Below the pieces are notes generated by a model. That model was not told where the DNA came from. It saw only the letters and a program-made list of their open reading frames with translations, and ran no database searches. Source: Streptomyces turgidiscabies Car8 (GTDB lineage Bacteria; Actinomycetota; Actinomycetes; Streptomycetales; Streptomycetaceae). From it: a stretch of 47,426 nt of DNA. The stretch lies in assembly GCF_000331005.1 (NCBI RefSeq), contig NZ_AEJB01000423.1, forward strand, positions 1 through 47,426. The letters run 5' to 3'. A program made the position numbers and the translations under genes. Shown here in pieces: positions 25,291-33,338 of this stretch. Every line of letters begins with the position of its first letter. The first letter of the stretch is position 1.

Positions 25291-26331
25291 ATGCGTTTCG
25301 CCATGACCGAACGGGACGCGGCTCTCGCCGAGGCCGCCGGTGAGGTGCTGGCCAAGCAGTCCGGCGCCGAGCAGATCCGGGCCGGATGGCCGGGGGGCCG
25401 CGCCGAGAGCGTCGACGCCGTGTGGCGCACCCTGGCCGGAGTCGGTGTCACCGGCGCGCTGGTCGCGGAGAGCGCGGACGGCCTCGGTCTCGGCCTCGAC
25501 GAGAACGCGCTGCCGCCGCTGATGGAGGCCCTGGGCCGCTGTGGCCTGCCGGTCCCCGCCGCCGAGACGGTGGCCGTGGGCGCCCCCCTGCTCGCCGCTG
25601 CGGGCGCGCCCCGACTCCCGTCCGTCATCAGCGGATCGGACCTGCTCACGGTGTCCTTCACCCCCGATGCTCCGGTCCCCTTCGCCGCACGCGCCGAGTT
25701 GATCGCCGTGGCGGACAAGGACCAGCTGTGCCTGTACACGCGGGACGAGGTGGAGACCGAGCCTGTCGAATCGGTCGACGGCTCCCGGCGGTCGGCCAGG
25801 GTCCGGGTTCCGGCGGGCGGTGGGCTGTTGCTGGCCGAGGGGCCCGCCGAGCTGGCCGTCGCCTACCGGCGCGGGGTGCTGGCCACGGCCGCTCTGCTGG
25901 TCGGGCTCTGCGGGCGAATGCTCGAACTGACCGTGACGCATGTCCGGGAGCGGCACCAGTTCGGCGTACCGGTCGGGTCGTTCCAGGCGGTCAAGCACGC
26001 CCTGGCCGATGTGGAGCTGGCGGTGCGGTTCGCCCGGCCGGCGGTCCTCGCGGCGGGCTGGGCACAGGCGGCCCGGGATCCGGAGGCCGCCGTACGGACG
26101 TCGATGGCGAAGGTGCTCGCGTCGGAGGCGGCCAGGAAGACGGCCCGTACGGCGATCCAGTGCCACGGCGCCATCGGGTACACCACCGAGTACGACCTCC
26201 ATCTGTACGCCAAGCGGGCCTGGGCACTGGCCGCGGACTGGGGCGGGCCCGCGGAGCACCGGGAGTTCATCGCACGGCGGCTGGGACTCGCCGGGTCGGC
26301 CGGCCATGTCAGCGAAGGGGCGGGAACGTGA
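25291..26331 (+). CDS. fadE33: Acyl-CoA dehydrogenase-family subunit, FadE33-like
   Basis: A 346-residue member with short, diverged N-terminal and middle domains and a clear C-terminal helical domain (VTHVRERHQFGVPVGSFQAVKHALAD, AIQCHGAIGYTTEYDLHLYAKRA). Steroid acyl-CoA dehydrogenases in actinobacteria usually form alpha2beta2 heterotetramers, so pairing with another FadE is expected. FadE33, or FadE31/32, of the KstR2 regulon is the nearest idea. Two starts compete: the ATG at 25291 lies 2-3 nt from GGAGGAG, and the ATG at 25303 lies about 12 nt from it. The stop overlaps the SDR start by 4 bp. Confidence 0.65.
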   Translation: MRFAMTERDAALAEAAGEVLAKQSGAEQIRAGWPGGRAESVDAVWRTLAGVGVTGALVAESADGLGLGLDENALPPLMEALGRCGLPVPAAETVAVGAPLLAAAGAPRLPSVISGSDLLTVSFTPDAPVPFAARAELIAVADKDQLCLYTRDEVETEPVESVDGSRRSARVRVPAGGGLLLAEGPAELAVAYRRGVLATAALLVGLCGRMLELTVTHVRERHQFGVPVGSFQAVKHALADVELAVRFARPAVLAAGWAQAARDPEAAVRTSMAKVLASEAARKTARTAIQCHGAIGYTTEYDLHLYAKRAWALAADWGGPAEHREFIARRLGLAGSAGHVSEGAGT

Positions 26332-27209
26332 GCGGAATCTGTCGGGACCGGGTCGTCGTCGTCACCGGAGGAGGGCAGGGCCTGGGGCGCGAGCATGCCC
26401 TCGCGCTGGCGGCCGAGGGAGCGCGGGTCGTGGTCAACGACCTGGGTGAGGCGGCGAAAGCCGTGGCCGAGGAGATCGGGGCCGCCGGTGGCACCGCTGT
26501 CGCCGACCTTGGCGACGTCAGCGACTGGGGTTACGCGGAGCGGCTGATCGGTCGGGCGGTCGACGAGTTCGGCGGATTGCACGCGCTGGTGAACAACGCG
26601 GGCATCAACCGCGACCGGATGCTGGTCTCCATGACCGAGGCGGACTGGGACCTGGTCGTGAAGGTCGACCTCAAAGGGCACGCGGCACCGCTGCGCCACG
26701 CTGCCGCGTACTGGCGGGAGCTGAGCAAACAGGGTCGGCCGGTGGACGCCAGGATCGTCAACACCAGCTCGGGCGCCGGGCTGTCGGGCAGCGTCGGTCA
26801 GGGCAACTACGGCGCCGCGAAGGCGGGTATCGCGGCACTCACCGTGATCGCCGCCGCCGAACTGGCCCGGTACGGCGTCACCGTGAACGCGATCGCGCCC
26901 TCCGCCCGTACCCCGATGACCGAGGCGGTCGAGGCGTTCGCCGAGCAGATGCGGGCACCGGAATCCGGCTTCGACGCCCCGCACCCCGGCAACGTCTCAC
27001 CGCTGGTGGTGTGGCTGGCCTCGGCCGGGTCGGGCGACGTCACCGGCCGCGTCTTCGAGATCGAGGGCGGCATGATCGGCGTCGCCGACGGCTGGCAGCA
27101 CGGCCCGCAGCGGGTCCGCGACCGCCGCTGGACTCCGGCCGAGATCGGCCCGGCGGTACGTGACTTGCTCACCGAAGCGCCCGCGCCCGCGCCGGTGTAC
27201 GGCACCTGA
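26328..27209 (+). CDS. Short-chain dehydrogenase/reductase of the steroid cluster
   Basis: A 293-residue SDR starting at GTG 26328, which overlaps the fadE33-like stop (GTGA). The NAD(P) motif is TGGGQGLG near residues 14-21; NNAG follows. The catalytic set is visible as NTSSGAGLSGSVGQGNYGAAKAG (Ser, Tyr, Lys). The extended C-terminal part (about 60 residues beyond a minimal SDR) ends APAPVYGT and resembles the MFE-2-like/Rv3548c SDRs found beside ipdAB-echA20. It probably oxidises a hydroxy intermediate of HIP catabolism, but the substrate is inferred only from context. Last gene before a strong terminator pair. Confidence 0.8.
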   Translation: MSGICRDRVVVVTGGGQGLGREHALALAAEGARVVVNDLGEAAKAVAEEIGAAGGTAVADLGDVSDWGYAERLIGRAVDEFGGLHALVNNAGINRDRMLVSMTEADWDLVVKVDLKGHAAPLRHAAAYWRELSKQGRPVDARIVNTSSGAGLSGSVGQGNYGAAKAGIAALTVIAAAELARYGVTVNAIAPSARTPMTEAVEAFAEQMRAPESGFDAPHPGNVSPLVVWLASAGSGDVTGRVFEIEGGMIGVADGWQHGPQRVRDRRWTPAEIGPAVRDLLTEAPAPAPVYGT

Positions 27210-27360
27210 GCACCCGACCTGCGGATACGCGGCCCGGACACTCAACCGCTGGGCCGCCTCTCCGTGCATGGAGGGGAGGGCGCGCGGCGATACGCGCACT
27301 GCTCACCGGATCACCCCCAGCCGCCGGGCCGCCCCTCCGATGTGCGGGAGCCAGTGCGTG

Positions 27361-27387
27361 CGGGAGGGTTCGGACCGGCCCCTCCCG
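27361..27387. terminator. Hairpin downstream of the steroid operon
   Basis: CGGGAGGG (27361-27368) and CCCTCCCG (27380-27387) form a perfect 8-bp stem with an 11-nt loop, 152 bp after the SDR stop. No gene is seen in the 272-bp gap 27210-27481. Confidence 0.5.
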
Positions 27388-27426
27388 TGTCGCCCCGTGG
27401 GCCGAACCGGCGACCCCGCACGGCCC

Positions 27427-27446
27427 GCCGCCGGTGACCCGGCGGC
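27427..27446. terminator. Perfect GC stem-loop between convergent SDR and P450 genes
   Basis: GCCGCCGG-TGAC-CCGGCGGC: an 8-bp perfect stem with a tetraloop, lying 35 bp beyond the P450 stop and able to serve both converging units. Confidence 0.65.
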
Positions 27447-27481
27447 CTAGCCACCGAGCCACCGGACCACCGGCGGTCACC

Positions 27482-28882
27482 TCAGCGGCCGGTGCGGATC
27501 AGCCCCGTCAGATAGCGCCACAGCGACGAACGCTGCCGGGCCGACGGGTCCGGCAGTTCCGTCTCGGCCGACGGGCCCGCCTGGTCGTACGCCAGGCGTC
27601 GCTCGGGCAACGGGGCGAGTTCGTACCGGACGGGCAGTGACCGCAGTCCGCGCATGAACGGTGAGGAGCGCCATGGCAGTTGGTCGACGGGGAGGGCGAG
27701 GTCCAGGTGGGAGAACCGCTCGAACAGCCGGTCCACGCCGACCGACGCGACCGTCGACGCGAGCTCGCGCGCCGGGCACTGGCGCGGGCCGGCGCCCCAG
27801 GAGAGGTGCGCCCGGGTGCTGACCGTGGTGCTCGGGCACACGTTCTCGGCGAAGAGGGGGTCGGCGTGCGCCGCGGCGGAGGAGACCCACACCGGGTCGC
27901 CAGCCCGGATCGTGTAGTTGCCCAGCACGGCGTCCCTGGCCGCGAAGCGGGGCACGAAGTTGACCAGCGGCGGCTTGCGCATGACGACCCGGTTCATGGT
28001 CTCCCGGACCATCCCGGCGGACAGGCTGGCCCGTACCCCGCCCTCGCCCGAGATGACCTCGACCACCGTGTTGGAGACGAGGATGCCGACGTGGTCGGAG
28101 GTCATGCCCAGCAGCATGAACAGCTCGCGGGCCAGTTCGTCGAGGGAGAGACCCGGGTGCGCGGCTATCAGGTACGACGGGAAGTCGTCCCCGGGCTTGT
28201 CCAGTTTCACCGCCGCGAGTTGGGCCAGGGTCGCGAGCAGCCGCTCCAGGGCGGGCTCCGCGTCCGGGCCGGCGTCCAGTACCCGCCACATGTCCATCAG
28301 GGCGTCGTCGCCCTGCGAACCGGGGAAGCCCAGCAGACGGCTGGCGACCATCAGCGGAAGAGGCCGGGAGAACTGGGCGGACAGATCCGCCAGGCCCGTG
28401 CCGCCGCCCTGGCCCATCAGGCTGATCAGTTCGTCGGCGTACTCGGTGACGGCCCTCTTGAGCCGCTTCGCCTGCGGATGGGCCGGATCCTGGAACGGCT
28501 TCAGCGCCACGTCCCACGCCGCCCGCAACGGCCGGTAGCCGGGGCCGCCCTGGATCAGCACATGGTTGACCTCGAGGGACGGTCCGAGCGGCCAGTCGGA
28601 CGGCACTCTGCCCTCCGAGCGGGCCCGCCACTTCTCGAGTCCCTTCGGCCATCCGTCGTCGTCCTGGAGTACCTGGAGCGACTCCTTGTAGCCGAGGACC
28701 AGCCAGGCGGGCACGCCCAGCAGGTCGACCGGTGCGACGGGGCCGTGCCGCTGCCGCAGCCGTTCGTACACGAGCGCGGGACGCGTCTCGTAGTCCCTGG
28801 TCAGCAACGGTTCAGGGCTCATCTCCTCCAGCCGTGTGTCGTCCAGGTCCACGGATCCGCCGTCGCCCCACTGGGATTTCAT
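27482..28882 (-). CDS. Cytochrome P450 lacking the ExxR motif (CYP157-like)
   Basis: A 466-residue P450. The haem loop is SWGAGPRQCPARELA with Cys369. The K-helix position where all standard P450s carry ExxR reads ETMN (Glu294-Asn297) before PPLVNFVPRFAARD. The I-helix segment ELFMLLGMTSDHVGI lacks the usual A/G-G-x-D/E-T. These departures recall the Streptomyces CYP157 family, often found in conservons (CvnE). No conservon kinase, roadblock or GTPase genes lie next to it, so it stands alone here. The start is the ATG at 28882 with GGAGGGGCGG upstream at a long spacing; the ATG at codon 21 (MSPEPL) is an alternative. Confidence 0.85.
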   Translation of the reverse strand: MKSQWGDGGSVDLDDTRLEEMSPEPLLTRDYETRPALVYERLRQRHGPVAPVDLLGVPAWLVLGYKESLQVLQDDDGWPKGLEKWRARSEGRVPSDWPLGPSLEVNHVLIQGGPGYRPLRAAWDVALKPFQDPAHPQAKRLKRAVTEYADELISLMGQGGGTGLADLSAQFSRPLPLMVASRLLGFPGSQGDDALMDMWRVLDAGPDAEPALERLLATLAQLAAVKLDKPGDDFPSYLIAAHPGLSLDELARELFMLLGMTSDHVGILVSNTVVEVISGEGGVRASLSAGMVRETMNRVVMRKPPLVNFVPRFAARDAVLGNYTIRAGDPVWVSSAAAHADPLFAENVCPSTTVSTRAHLSWGAGPRQCPARELASTVASVGVDRLFERFSHLDLALPVDQLPWRSSPFMRGLRSLPVRYELAPLPERRLAYDQAGPSAETELPDPSARQRSSLWRYLTGLIRTGR

Positions 28883-29070
28883 CTACGCGCCGCCCCTCCA
28901 ACACTCCCCGTACCGGCGCACGTTCAGCCGGTAGTTGGAAACGGTGGGGACCCTACCGCAGGGGGTACGGCGGAGTAACAACGGGGGCGCAACTCACAGG
29001 TGCGAACCCGCCGAAGACGGCTTGCACGTGGCCTCCGCGAGGTCTCCACACGGTCTCCACGCGCGGGCTC

Positions 29071-30177
29071 TCAGGCCGCTGTGTATCCGAGCTGGCGCCT
29101 CATGTAGGGGGTCAGGAGGGTCTTGGCCTTGGCCAGGGTGGCGGTGCGGCCTCCGAGAACCGCGGTCTCGCCGCCGGGCACGGGCACCATCGTCACTCCG
29201 TCGGCGGGGCCGAACGGCACGACGAGCGGGGTGCGGTGGATCGGACGGTAGAAGCGCGGACGCCTGCGATGCCTGCCCGAACTCTGGAGGTAGGCACGGA
29301 TGTTGTGCAGCGCGAGGTCCGCCTGGGCGACTGCGACAGGGGTGATCTTGAGTTCGCTGACGTCGTTCACGTCGCCGACCGCGAACACGTCCGGCCATCC
29401 CTCGACCCGGAGCGTGCGGTCGACCCGCACATGGCCGGAGTCGTTCAGCCAGTCGCTGTGGCCGGCCATGCGCAGCCAGAACGTGTTGGGTGTGGTGCCC
29501 GTGGCCCAGAAGGAGCGGTCGGCCTCGATGACGTTGCCGCCGGCGTCGCGGTAGGTGCCGAAGTCGTTGCCGGGCGACATGAAGGCGTTGAGCCGGACCT
29601 CCACGTCATGGGACTCCAGCCAGGCACGGGCCCTCTTCCCCGCGCGTGCGCTGCCCGTGGCGTGGAGCAGCGTCGGCCCCGAGTGGGCGAGGGTGACGCG
29701 GGCGCCGGGCCGGGCCAGGCGGATCTCGGCGGCGAGTTCGACGCCGGAGGGCCCGCCGCCGACGACGAGGAGATGATCCGCGGCGGCGATGTTCCGCTGG
29801 TGCTCGGCGAACGACTGGGCCGCCTCCTCGACAGTGGTGCCGTTGAACCGGGCCGGTTCCGGGTAGTCGGCGCCGGTGGCGATCACCACCACGTCGTACG
29901 GGAGTCGCTCGCCCGAGGCGAGGACCACCTGCCGCTCGGCGGTGTCGATACGGACCGCCTTGCCCACGGCGATCCGGCCCTTGCGCAGCAGTCGGTCGTA
30001 CGGGATGAACGGAGTGACCGTCCATTCGGGGTGCACGCCCGCCCGCAGGGAGGCAATACGGTGGAAGAAGACGTCCTTGCGGTCCACCAGGGTGACCCGC
30101 GCCGTCTCGTCCAGTCGTCGCGCCAGCCGTACTCCCGCATAGCCGCCGCCGATCACCACTACGTCGCCGTCGTGCAC
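29071..30177 (-). CDS. NAD(P)/FAD-dependent oxidoreductase, type II NADH dehydrogenase-like
   Basis: A 368-residue flavoprotein from GTG 30177 with AGGAGA about 8 nt upstream. The first dinucleotide motif is VVIGGGYAGVRLARRL (FAD). The second is LLVVGGGPSGVELAAEI (NAD(P)H). ATGADYP and the C-terminal VFAVGDVNDVSELKITPVAVAQADLA complete the pyridine-nucleotide disulfide oxidoreductase fold without redox cysteines. This is the shape of Ndh-2/AIF-like enzymes. It lacks an obvious membrane-anchoring C-terminal helix, so it may be soluble. No link to its neighbours is visible; it is divergent from the polysaccharide locus. Confidence 0.85.
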   Translation of the reverse strand: MHDGDVVVIGGGYAGVRLARRLDETARVTLVDRKDVFFHRIASLRAGVHPEWTVTPFIPYDRLLRKGRIAVGKAVRIDTAERQVVLASGERLPYDVVVIATGADYPEPARFNGTTVEEAAQSFAEHQRNIAAADHLLVVGGGPSGVELAAEIRLARPGARVTLAHSGPTLLHATGSARAGKRARAWLESHDVEVRLNAFMSPGNDFGTYRDAGGNVIEADRSFWATGTTPNTFWLRMAGHSDWLNDSGHVRVDRTLRVEGWPDVFAVGDVNDVSELKITPVAVAQADLALHNIRAYLQSSGRHRRRPRFYRPIHRTPLVVPFGPADGVTMVPVPGGETAVLGGRTATLAKAKTLLTPYMRRQLGYTAA

Positions 30178-30472
30178 GCCGAGTCTCCTGTGCCTGTGGG
30201 GGGACGAGCACCGGGGCGTGGGGGCCGTCGGACACTCGACTGACGCCGAGCCTAGCGCTTGAAACTTAAAGAGCCTATGAACTTCCGTGTGCATTCTGTG
30301 AAGTGACGGCGCGGGCGGCTGTTCTCGCGCCGCCCGCCGCGAACTCGCCGTTCCGCGCGGCGAACGCGCGGGCGCGGCCGGGTACCGGCCACCGTTGCCC
30401 CCCGATCCGGCGTAAGTATGGTGACCCCGTGAAGGCGCTGTTGTTGCCCAGTGAGCAGAAAGGTTCCACCAG
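30178..30472. other. Intergenic region between the flavoprotein gene and the polysaccharide locus
   Basis: No gene is seen in these 295 bp. The part near the flavoprotein (30256-30300) is unusually AT-rich. It contains the imperfect palindrome CTTGAAACTTAAAG (30258-30271; CTTnAAnnTTnAAG symmetry), which resembles MarR-type operators. The right half should hold the promoter of the acetyltransferase gene, but no convincing -35/-10 pair was found. Confidence 0.4.
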
Positions 30473-31072
30473 GTGAGCTCCAGGATCCAGCCGACCGCCC
30501 AGGTCGACGAGACAGCCACGATCGGCGACGGGACGACGGTCTGGGATCTGGCCCAGATACGGGAGGACGCCCGGCTGGGCACCGGGTGCATCGTGGGCCG
30601 GGGAGCCTATGTCGGTCCGGGAGTGCGGATCGGCGACAACGTGAAGCTCCAGAACTACGCGCTGGTCTACGAGCCCGCGGTGCTCGGCGACGGGGTCTTC
30701 GTCGGCCCGGCGGCGGTCTTCACCAACGACTACTTCCCGCGCTCGGTGGACCCGGAGGGCCGGCTGAAGCGCGGGGGCGACTGGGAGGCCGTCGCGGTGG
30801 TCGTCGCCGAGGGGGCGTCCGTGGGAGCCCGTTCGGTGTGTGTGGCGCCGGTGCGCATCGGCCGCTGGGCGCTGGTCGCGGCGGGCGCCGTGGTGACCCG
30901 GGACGTGCCGGACTTCGCCCTCGTAGTCGGCGTACCGGCGCGCAGGATCGGCTGGGTCGGCCGGGCGGGCGTACGGCTCGGCGAGCGGGCAGGCGAGCCG
31001 GGCGTGTGGGAGTGCCCCGAAACAGGCGCGCTGTACGACGAGAAGGACGGCGAACTCGTCGAGCGCGCGTAA
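30473..31072 (+). CDS. Left-handed beta-helix sugar N-acetyltransferase (WbpD/WlbB-like)
   Basis: A 199-residue protein from GTG 30473 with AAAGG at about 9 nt. Imperfect hexapeptide repeats (ATIGDGTTVWDLAQIREDA, CIVGRGAYVGPGVRIGDNV, GVFVGPAAVFTNDYFPRSV) form the beta-helix. FTNDYFPR and ALVVGVPARRIGWV are typical of acetyltransferases that act on UDP-3-amino sugars, such as WbpD in UDP-GlcNAc3NAcA synthesis. The C-terminus (WECPETGALYDEKDG) has the short extra tail common in these enzymes. The oxidase (WbpB) and aminotransferase (WbpE) needed to make its usual substrate are not in the window. Confidence 0.82.
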   Translation: MSSRIQPTAQVDETATIGDGTTVWDLAQIREDARLGTGCIVGRGAYVGPGVRIGDNVKLQNYALVYEPAVLGDGVFVGPAAVFTNDYFPRSVDPEGRLKRGGDWEAVAVVVAEGASVGARSVCVAPVRIGRWALVAAGAVVTRDVPDFALVVGVPARRIGWVGRAGVRLGERAGEPGVWECPETGALYDEKDGELVERA

Positions 31073-31404
31073 CTTTTCCGTCTCACAAAACGCAAATCTT
31101 CGAACATCTACAGGCATAACATGTGTGCGAAGTATGCAGAGCAAGCACAATGAGCACACTGACCAGTGCCCAGGGGGGGTTACCGGGTGGATACGCCTGT
31201 GCCAAAAGCGAGGAGCGACAACCGCTCCGCCGCCGCATGGCTGATTTCTGACGCCTGACGCCTGATTTCTGACGCCTGGCGTCCGAATCTCCGCCGTCCG
31301 ACGTCCATCGTCCGACGTTTGCTTCCGCCGCGTGCCCATCCGTGCCGCGGCGGTCACCAGTCTGTTCACCACAGGACCCACAGGGGGGTTGGTGTGCCCA
31401 AACC
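31073..31404. other. 332-bp gap with repeats ahead of the main polysaccharide operon
   Basis: No gene is seen. 31077-31165 is AT-rich for this genome and probably holds the operon promoter. It includes CTTCG (31098-31102) and CGAAG (31128-31132) flanking AACAT and ATGTG, an imperfect dyad. 31241-31318 contains two families of short direct repeats (separate entry). A run of seven G lies near 31170-31177. Confidence 0.5.
31241..31318. repeat. Tandem short repeats upstream of the polysaccharide operon
   Basis: Two adjacent 21-bp copies at 31241-31261 and 31262-31282 share CTGATTTCTGACGCCTG and differ at two positions. Then GTCCGACGT occurs at 31296-31304 and 31310-31318 with a 14-bp period. The array is too short and irregular for CRISPR and codes for nothing recognisable. 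Confidence 0.7.
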
Positions 31405-32571
31405 ATGACCACAACACGTCTGGCAGCGCTCGGTCGTGAGGAACCGCCGCTGCACGCACTGGCCCAACGCCTCCTCGCCGTCGCCGAGGCGGGGCTTCCG
31501 TCGATGCTGCTTCCCGGCGGCGAGGCCTTCGTCTTCACCATGGCCGGGCGGGAAACGCCCGGCGGTTCCTGGACCCTGGAGCGGCGCGGGACCAGCACCC
31601 GGTACGCGGCCATCACCGTGCTGGGCGCCCAGTTCCTCCCCGAGGACCGCCAGCGTGCGGTGCTCGGCGGGCACACGGCCCAGGAGTTCACGGGCCTGCT
31701 GGTCCAGTCGCTGCCCACGGTGACCAACCTCGGTGACGCGGCGCTGATCGCCTGGGCCGCCGCCGAGACCGACCATCCCAAGCTGTCCGACGCCCTCGCA
31801 CGGCTGGACGCCCTGGACGACGAGGGCCGGCCGCAGTACACCGTCGAGGCGGCATGGGTGCTGTCGGCGCTCGCGGCGGCTCGCAGCACGATGGATGTGG
31901 AGAGACGTTTCTCCGCAGCCCGGGACCGTCTTCTGCGGGCCCGGATCGGGAACAGTCCGTTGTTCCCGCACGCCACCGGGCCCGGCCTGGTGCCCTGGTA
32001 CCGGTCACATGTGAGCTGCTTCGCCGACCAGACGTACCCGCTCCAGGCCCTGGCCCGCGCCCACGCGAGCGGCGACGGGGCCGGCGACCCGGAGGCACTG
32101 GCCGCCTCCGAGGCGTGCGCGGCCCGTATCTGCGAACTGCAGGGCGACGGCGGGCAGTGGTGGTGGCACTACGACGCGCGCACCGGCGGTGTCGTGGAGG
32201 GCTACCCCGTCTACAGCGTCCACCAGCACGCGATGGCGCCGACCGCCCTGTTCGATCTGACCGACGCCGGCGGCAGTGACTTCGGCGCGGCGATCCGCAA
32301 GGGCCTGCGCTGGATGACCGACGTGCCCGAACTGGCCGCCGGGAACGAGGAGCCCATGATCCTCGACGAGCTCGGCGTCACCTGGCGCAAGGTCTACCGG
32401 GGGGACCCGAAGAAGGCGGTGCGCGCCGCCCGGGGACTCGGCACCCGAGTCGCTCCGAACCTCCGGCTCAAGGCCCTGGACCGGATGTACCAGCCCGTCT
32501 CCGTGGACCGCGAATGCCGGCCGTACGAGTTCGGCTGGATGCTCCACGCCTGGCTGGGGAGACGGATATGA
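31405..32571 (+). CDS. Uncharacterised protein of the polysaccharide locus (helical, toroid-like)
   Basis: A 388-residue protein from the ATG at 31405; upstream in-frame codons lack a better start and only a G-rich stretch serves as ribosome binding site. No signal peptide or membrane segment is seen. Aromatic motifs recur: WYRSHVSCFADQTYPLQALARAH, DGGQWWWHYDARTGGVVEGYPVYSVHQHAMAP, and YEFGWMLHAWLG at the end. The spacing of helices with conserved Trp, His and Tyr suggests an alpha/alpha-toroid such as in unsaturated glucuronyl hydrolases or terpene-cyclase folds, but I cannot assign a family. The stop overlaps the WecG-like gene by 4 bp, so it is part of the operon. Confidence 0.75.
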   Translation: MTTTRLAALGREEPPLHALAQRLLAVAEAGLPSMLLPGGEAFVFTMAGRETPGGSWTLERRGTSTRYAAITVLGAQFLPEDRQRAVLGGHTAQEFTGLLVQSLPTVTNLGDAALIAWAAAETDHPKLSDALARLDALDDEGRPQYTVEAAWVLSALAAARSTMDVERRFSAARDRLLRARIGNSPLFPHATGPGLVPWYRSHVSCFADQTYPLQALARAHASGDGAGDPEALAASEACAARICELQGDGGQWWWHYDARTGGVVEGYPVYSVHQHAMAPTALFDLTDAGGSDFGAAIRKGLRWMTDVPELAAGNEEPMILDELGVTWRKVYRGDPKKAVRAARGLGTRVAPNLRLKALDRMYQPVSVDRECRPYEFGWMLHAWLGRRI

Positions 32572-33338
32572 CCGAGCGCCGGACCCTGTTCGGGGTCGAG
32601 CTGGACCCGCTGACCATGGACGAGACCGTCGAGCGCTGCCTCGAAGCCGTCCGTGACGACAGACAGCTGGAGATCGGCGTCGTCAACGCCGCGAAGCTGG
32701 TGAACATGCGGCGCGACCGGCGGCTCGCCGACGCCGTGTCCGGCTGCGATCTCGTCGTCGCCGACGGACAGGCCGTGGTCTGGGCCGGCCGGGTGCTGCG
32801 CGCCCCGCTGCCGGAACGGGTCGCCGGTATCGACCTGTTCCTGCGGCTGCTGGCCGAGGCCGAGTCGGCGGGCATCTCCGTGTACTTCCTCGGCGCCAAG
32901 GAAGAGGTGCTGGAGGAGATGCTGCGCCGGGTGGCCGACCGCTTCCCCGGTCTGAAGGTGGCCGGCAGCCGCAACGGCTACTTCGACGACTCCCAGCAGG
33001 AGGCCATCGCCGGCGCGATCGCCGACAGCGGCGCCCGGATGCTGTTCCTCGGCATGACCTCGCCGAAGAAGGAGATCTTCACCGCCGCGTACGGCGAACG
33101 CACCGGAGCCCGCGTCGTGCACGGCGTCGGCGGCTCCTTCGACATCCTCGCGGGGATCACCAAGCGGGCCCCCGAGACCTGGCAGCGGCTGGGAGTCGAG
33201 TGGCTCTACCGTGCGCTGCAGGAGCCGCGCCGCCTGGGCCGGCGCTACCTCACCACCAATGCTGCCTTCGTCCTCATGACGGCGCGGGAGTTCATCCGGC
33301 CCACCCCGTCACCCGCTACCGCGAACAGGAGCCACTGA
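32568..33338 (+). CDS. WecG/TagA/CpsF family glycosyltransferase (GT26)
   Basis: A 256-residue protein with the GT26 core: GVVNAAKLVNMRRDRRLADAV, a VADGQAVVWAGRVL active-site segment, RVAGIDLFLRLL, YFLGAKEEVLEEML, NGYFDDSQ, FLGMTSPKKE and VHGVGGSFDILAGITKRAPETW. Family members transfer ManNAcA (WecG) or ManNAc (TagA) onto polyprenyl-pyrophosphoryl GlcNAc. Because UDP-ManNAcA-forming genes follow directly, ManNAcA transfer is the better guess. The C-terminal basic segment (PRRLGRRYL) may contact the membrane. It overlaps both neighbours (ATGA and TGATG). Confidence 0.9.
   Translation: MTERRTLFGVELDPLTMDETVERCLEAVRDDRQLEIGVVNAAKLVNMRRDRRLADAVSGCDLVVADGQAVVWAGRVLRAPLPERVAGIDLFLRLLAEAESAGISVYFLGAKEEVLEEMLRRVADRFPGLKVAGSRNGYFDDSQQEAIAGAIADSGARMLFLGMTSPKKEIFTAAYGERTGARVVHGVGGSFDILAGITKRAPETWQRLGVEWLYRALQEPRRLGRRYLTTNAAFVLMTAREFIRPTPSPATANRSH

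Noticed and set aside
22138..26307. A 1389-codon open frame on the minus strand across the ipdC-echA20-fadE genes
   Set aside because: It is antisense to five genes with clear protein families, its product is low-complexity (Arg/Gly/Pro/Asp-rich), and such long open frames are a normal by-product of the third-position GC bias.
30258..30271. MarR operator controlling the NDH-2-like gene
   Set aside because: Only 10 of 14 positions are symmetric and no MarR gene is nearby; kept as a note on the intergenic region, not as a finding.
31241..31318. CRISPR array
   Set aside because: Repeats are only 9-21 bp, adjacent or 14 bp apart, with no unique spacers of constant length and no cas genes.
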